Source: Planctomycetota bacterium (lineage in GTDB: Bacteria > Planctomycetota > Phycisphaerae > Sedimentisphaerales > Anaerobacaceae). From it: a stretch of DNA of 6,609 nucleotides. Shown one piece after another: positions 5,336 through 6,609 of the stretch. The stretch lies in NCBI GenBank assembly GCA_017885385.1, contig JAFNGF010000384.1:646-7254 (forward strand), written 5' to 3'. The notes beneath the pieces were generated by a model, which saw only the letters and a program-made list of their open reading frames with translations, ran no database searches and was not told the origin of the DNA. Every line of letters begins with the position of its first letter. Position 1 is the first letter of the stretch. A program made the position numbers and the translations under genes.

Positions 5336-5496
5336 CCTTTCACAGCGATAAATCAGCGTTTTTATGTCATTGCGAGGCCTTTAGGCCGAAGCAATCCTAA
5401 CATCTCGTAGTGGTGAGATTGCCGCGCTCGGCTCCGCCTCGCTCGCAATGACGAAAAATGGCGAAAATTCGACATGTTACCCTGTGAACGGTTACG
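5331..5496. repeat. Inverted-repeat-bounded element enclosing repeat copy 2
   Basis: TGTAACCTTTCACAG (5331-5345) and CTGTGAACGGTTACG (5482-5496) are inverted copies matching at 13 of 15 positions, 136 bp apart. Between them lies the whole GTCATTGCGAG repeat at 5366-5452. The arrangement looks like a small non-coding, MITE-like element or a nested pair of repeats. No transposase is present and no convincing target-site duplication could be assigned by eye. The right arm touches the N-terminal coding frame of the DUF2442 gene. Confidence 0.5.
5366..5452. repeat. Palindromic intergenic repeat, copy 2 (GTCATTGCGAG)
   Basis: An 87-bp relative of the element at 2542-2621, with identical 11-bp inverted ends GTCATTGCGAG/CTCGCAATGAC. 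The inner stem is GGCCT-TT-AGGCC (5376-5387) instead of GGCCTGC/GCAGGCC, and the second stem is GCAATC/GATTGC (5391-5396 with 5417-5422). Sequence differs between copies but pairing is kept. Together with the csp promoter and a doubtful small frame this is what the 5042-5541 interval contains. Confidence 0.88.
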
Positions 5497-5541
5497 GCGA
5501 TTGAAGCGATTGCAACCAGCGTTTCCTTTGATTGTGACAAT

Positions 5542-5790
5542 ATGTGGGTCGAGTCAGCCGACGCCAGAAAACTTGGTGTGCCTCTTGCTTATCTCCCAAG
5601 GTTGTTGCGCGCGAGACCTCGCCAGCGTAAAAACTACATAATCAGTGGAGGCGGCACTGGCTTGCATTGGGAAGATATCGACGAGGATATCTGCGTAAAA
5701 GCGTTGGTTATGGGTGTCGGCGACAGAACAAAACCACGTCTGCGTGCCCGAGTTACAACCGGAAAAGTAACTCATTCAGGCCGGCGGTAG
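5542..5790 (+). CDS. DUF2442 domain protein, probably 5'-damaged
   Basis: Residues 1-60 match the DUF2442 pattern: MWVESADARKLGVPLAYLPR, then a central RQRKNYIISGGGTGLHW and EDIDEDICVKALVMGVGDRT. Family members are small proteins of unknown function, often beside a DUF4160 partner in a presumed toxin-antitoxin-like pair; no DUF4160 is visible here. The frame stays open upstream to 5488 and still reads like the family (AIEAIATSVSFDCDN before MWVE), yet this stretch has no ATG, GTG or TTG and ends at a TGA at 5485-5487. ATG 5542 is thus the first usual start, has no Shine-Dalgarno sequence and would drop the first strand of the domain. The codon after the TGA is ACG, possibly a mutated ATG. The tail after GVGDRT (about 19 residues) is not conserved-looking. 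It may be a pseudogene; domain identity is fairly secure, expression is not. Confidence 0.6.
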   Translation: MWVESADARKLGVPLAYLPRLLRARPRQRKNYIISGGGTGLHWEDIDEDICVKALVMGVGDRTKPRLRARVTTGKVTHSGRR

Positions 5791-5815
5791 TCTCCTTTTG
5801 GGTGCTCTATACCGG

Positions 5816-5895
5816 CCCATTCGACAAGCTCAGGCCAGGCTGTGAGTCCATTCGGCTCCGCTCAGGATAAACTTCGCCGAATGGGCTCAGGACAG
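5816..5895. repeat. Tandem CCATTCG...GCTCAGG repeat
   Basis: Two related units, CCATTCGACAAGCTCAGG (from 5817) and CCATTCGGCTCCGCTCAGG (from 5848), start 31 bp apart; a third partial unit GCTCAGGACAG lies at 5885-5895. CCCATTCG at 5816-5823 is also repeated in inverted form as CGAATGGG at 5878-5885. Short repeats with CGACAAGCTCAGG cores are common intergenic elements in environmental genomes (recollection). The element lies between the DUF2442 frame and the following terminator. Confidence 0.7.
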
Positions 5896-5902
5896 GTCTG
5901 TG

Positions 5903-5940
5903 AAGGCCGACTCTGAAAAACGAGCCGGCCTTTTCCTTTG
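5903..5940 (+). terminator. Intrinsic terminator, plus strand
   Basis: AAGGCCGACTC (5903-5913), loop TGAAAAAC, GAGCCGGCCTT (5922-5932) pair at 10 of 11 positions with one A-C mismatch, followed by TTTTCCTTT. It would end transcription arriving from the DUF2442 side and insulate the toxin-antitoxin promoter downstream. Confidence 0.72.
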
Positions 5941-5971
5941 ATCTATTCTAAAAACATTTTATCAAACTACC

Positions 5972-6000
5972 TTGCCCCATAATGATATTAGCAATATAAT
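5972..6000 (+). promoter_or_regulatory. Sigma70-like promoter of brnTA
   Basis: TTGCCC (5972-5977), an exact 17-nt spacer and a perfect TATAAT (5995-6000) precede the toxin gene. A second overlapping TATAAT lies at 6000-6005. Initiation about 7 nt after the first -10 box falls on the ATG at 6007, so the transcript may lack a leader. Confidence 0.6.
5985..5997. promoter_or_regulatory. Candidate operator for BrnA
   Basis: ATATT-AGC-AATAT is a perfect 5-bp inverted repeat overlapping the start of the -10 box; ATAATTAT at 6001-6008 is a second palindrome at the start codon. BrnTA modules are known to be autorepressed by the antitoxin's ribbon-helix-helix domain, so a site here would fit, but AT-rich DNA yields such palindromes easily by chance. 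Confidence 0.3.
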
Positions 6001-6006
6001 ATAATT

Positions 6007-6300
6007 ATGGATGAAATAAAGTTTAGCTGGGATGGGCGAAAGGCCGAGCAGAATATCAAAAAGCATAAAGTCTCATTTGAAGAAGCTTCTACTGTGTTCT
6101 ATGATGCGAACGCAATCGAATTTTTCGACCCAGATCACTCAAAAGATGAAGATAGGCTTTTGATGCTCGGACTAAGTTGGCGTCTACGAATCTTGGTTGT
6201 GTGCTGGTGTTTACGAAAGAAAGGTTCAGAAATTAGAATCGTTTCTGCAAGGAAAACAACAAAGGAGGAAGGCAAAGTATATACTGGAGAAAAAAGATGA
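6007..6300 (+). CDS. brnT: BrnT family ribonuclease toxin
   Basis: A 97-aa toxin of the BrnT family, RelE-like-fold ribonucleases that cut RNA and stop growth until neutralised by BrnA. Family marks in order: F6-S-W-D near the start, N16 and KKHKVSFEEA (18-27; the usual glycine after KH is lysine), DPDHSKDEDR (41-50), the strand RLRILVVCWCLR (59-70) and the C-terminal signature EIRIVSARKTTKEEGKVY (75-92). Length is normal and the toxin looks intact. The ATG at 6007 matches the family's N-terminus; no Shine-Dalgarno sequence precedes it, and the promoter -10 box ends only 6 nt upstream. Its last four bases (ATGA) overlap the antitoxin start, so translation is probably coupled. Base composition is AT-richer than the genes on the left, consistent with recent acquisition. 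Confidence 0.92.
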   Translation: MDEIKFSWDGRKAEQNIKKHKVSFEEASTVFYDANAIEFFDPDHSKDEDRLLMLGLSWRLRILVVCWCLRKKGSEIRIVSARKTTKEEGKVYTGEKR

Positions 6301-6515
6301 GGAAAGAATATGATTTTGCAAAGATGAAAGGGCGCAAGAATCCTTATTCGCGGCTGCTCAAAAAGCAGGTCACACTTCGTCTCGGAGTAGATGTTATCGA
6401 ATACTTCAAACAGTTGGCTCAAGAGGCAGGCATCCCCTATCAAAACTTGATCAACCTTTATCTTAAAGACTGCGCCCATTCGCGAAAGAAGTTGATTCTG
6501 AAATGGGCGTCTTAG
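6297..6515 (+). CDS. brnA: BrnA family antitoxin (ribbon-helix-helix)
   Basis: A 72-aa partner of the preceding toxin. The N-terminal part (DFAKMKGRKNPYSRLLKK, 6-23) resembles the toxin-binding segment of the family; residues 24-60 form the ribbon-helix-helix DNA-binding core, with strand QVTLRL and helices VDVIEYFKQLAQEAG and PYQNLINLYLKDCA. The pattern IPYQNLIN is typical of BrnA/CopG-type antitoxins. The usual aspartate after TLRL is glycine here. It would bind BrnT and repress the shared promoter. GGAG at 6284-6287, nine bases before the ATG at 6297, supports the start. The ATGA overlap with brnT shows the toxin-first order usual for this family. Confidence 0.9.
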   Translation: MRKEYDFAKMKGRKNPYSRLLKKQVTLRLGVDVIEYFKQLAQEAGIPYQNLINLYLKDCAHSRKKLILKWAS

Positions 6516-6609
6516 AGGAACTTTGTGAGAGGTCAGCAAGTGTTCTTGCGCAGACTGCCGGACCAAGATCGTCAGCCCGATGTGGTACCCCCCTTCAACA
6601 GAGTTTGCT
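6516..6609. other. Window edge without an assignable gene
   Basis: The last 94 bases carry no feature I can support. A frame from ATG 6503 stays open to the edge (about 35 codons) and the antitoxin frame itself also stays open after its stop, but neither translation is recognisable and no ribosome binding site stands out. Either could be the start of a gene cut by the window or simple chance. Confidence 0.4.

Noticed and set aside
6135..6566. 143-aa minus-strand open frame
   Set aside because: It is antisense to brnT and brnA, both well matched to known families; its translation looks like no protein I know.
6503..6609. Partial gene from ATG 6503 to the window edge
   Set aside because: About 35 codons with unrecognisable translation and overlap with the antitoxin end; not enough to call a gene.

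Overview
The window looks like a chromosomal stretch of an uncultured Gram-negative-type bacterium. The protein style (two-ribbon zf-TFIIB protein, LemA plus a HtpX-like M48 peptidase with a start reading MWELIRANKR, secreted sialidase) and the dense intergenic repeats suggest a Planctomycetes/Phycisphaerae-like genome. That assignment is inference from sequence style only; no rRNA or marker gene is present.

Layout. Positions 1-123 hold an imperfect inverted repeat that ends just before the first gene. A plus-strand, probably co-transcribed block follows: a 130-aa protein with two zf-TFIIB zinc ribbons (124-516), a secreted GH33-type sialidase with a complete catalytic set (538-1719), a 27-codon single-helix membrane microprotein with a strong ribosome binding site (1756-1839), LemA (1875-2435) and a HtpX-like membrane metallopeptidase with an extra C-terminal zinc ribbon (2688-3920). 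An 80-bp palindromic repeat lies between lemA and the peptidase gene. A hairpin at 3950-3969 separates this block from convergent minus-strand genes: two small multi-pass membrane proteins (4254-4646, then 3975-4196) and, upstream of them, a cold-shock protein gene (4832-5041) with its own promoter, a roughly 100-nt leader and a textbook intrinsic terminator.

From about 5200 to 6000 the DNA is repeat-rich: a second copy of the 80-90-bp palindromic repeat nested in a longer inverted-repeat element (5331-5496), a DUF2442 gene whose 5' end abuts that element and appears to have lost its start (5542-5790), a third repeat family (5816-5895) and a plus-strand terminator (5903-5940). The window closes with a visibly AT-richer BrnT/BrnA toxin-antitoxin pair (6007-6515) behind a near-consensus promoter placed so close to the ATG that the mRNA may be leaderless.

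How the genes may work together: the first block reads as an envelope/protein-quality module (LemA, membrane peptidase, membrane microprotein, zinc-ribbon protein) into which a sialic-acid-releasing enzyme is interleaved. The minus-strand genes are ordinary small membrane and cold-shock functions. The right part is an accessory zone shaped by repeats and a toxin-antitoxin system. Nothing here is a clear new defence or mobile system; the best leads are the microprotein-LemA-peptidase cluster, the nested repeat element and the possibly leaderless toxin.
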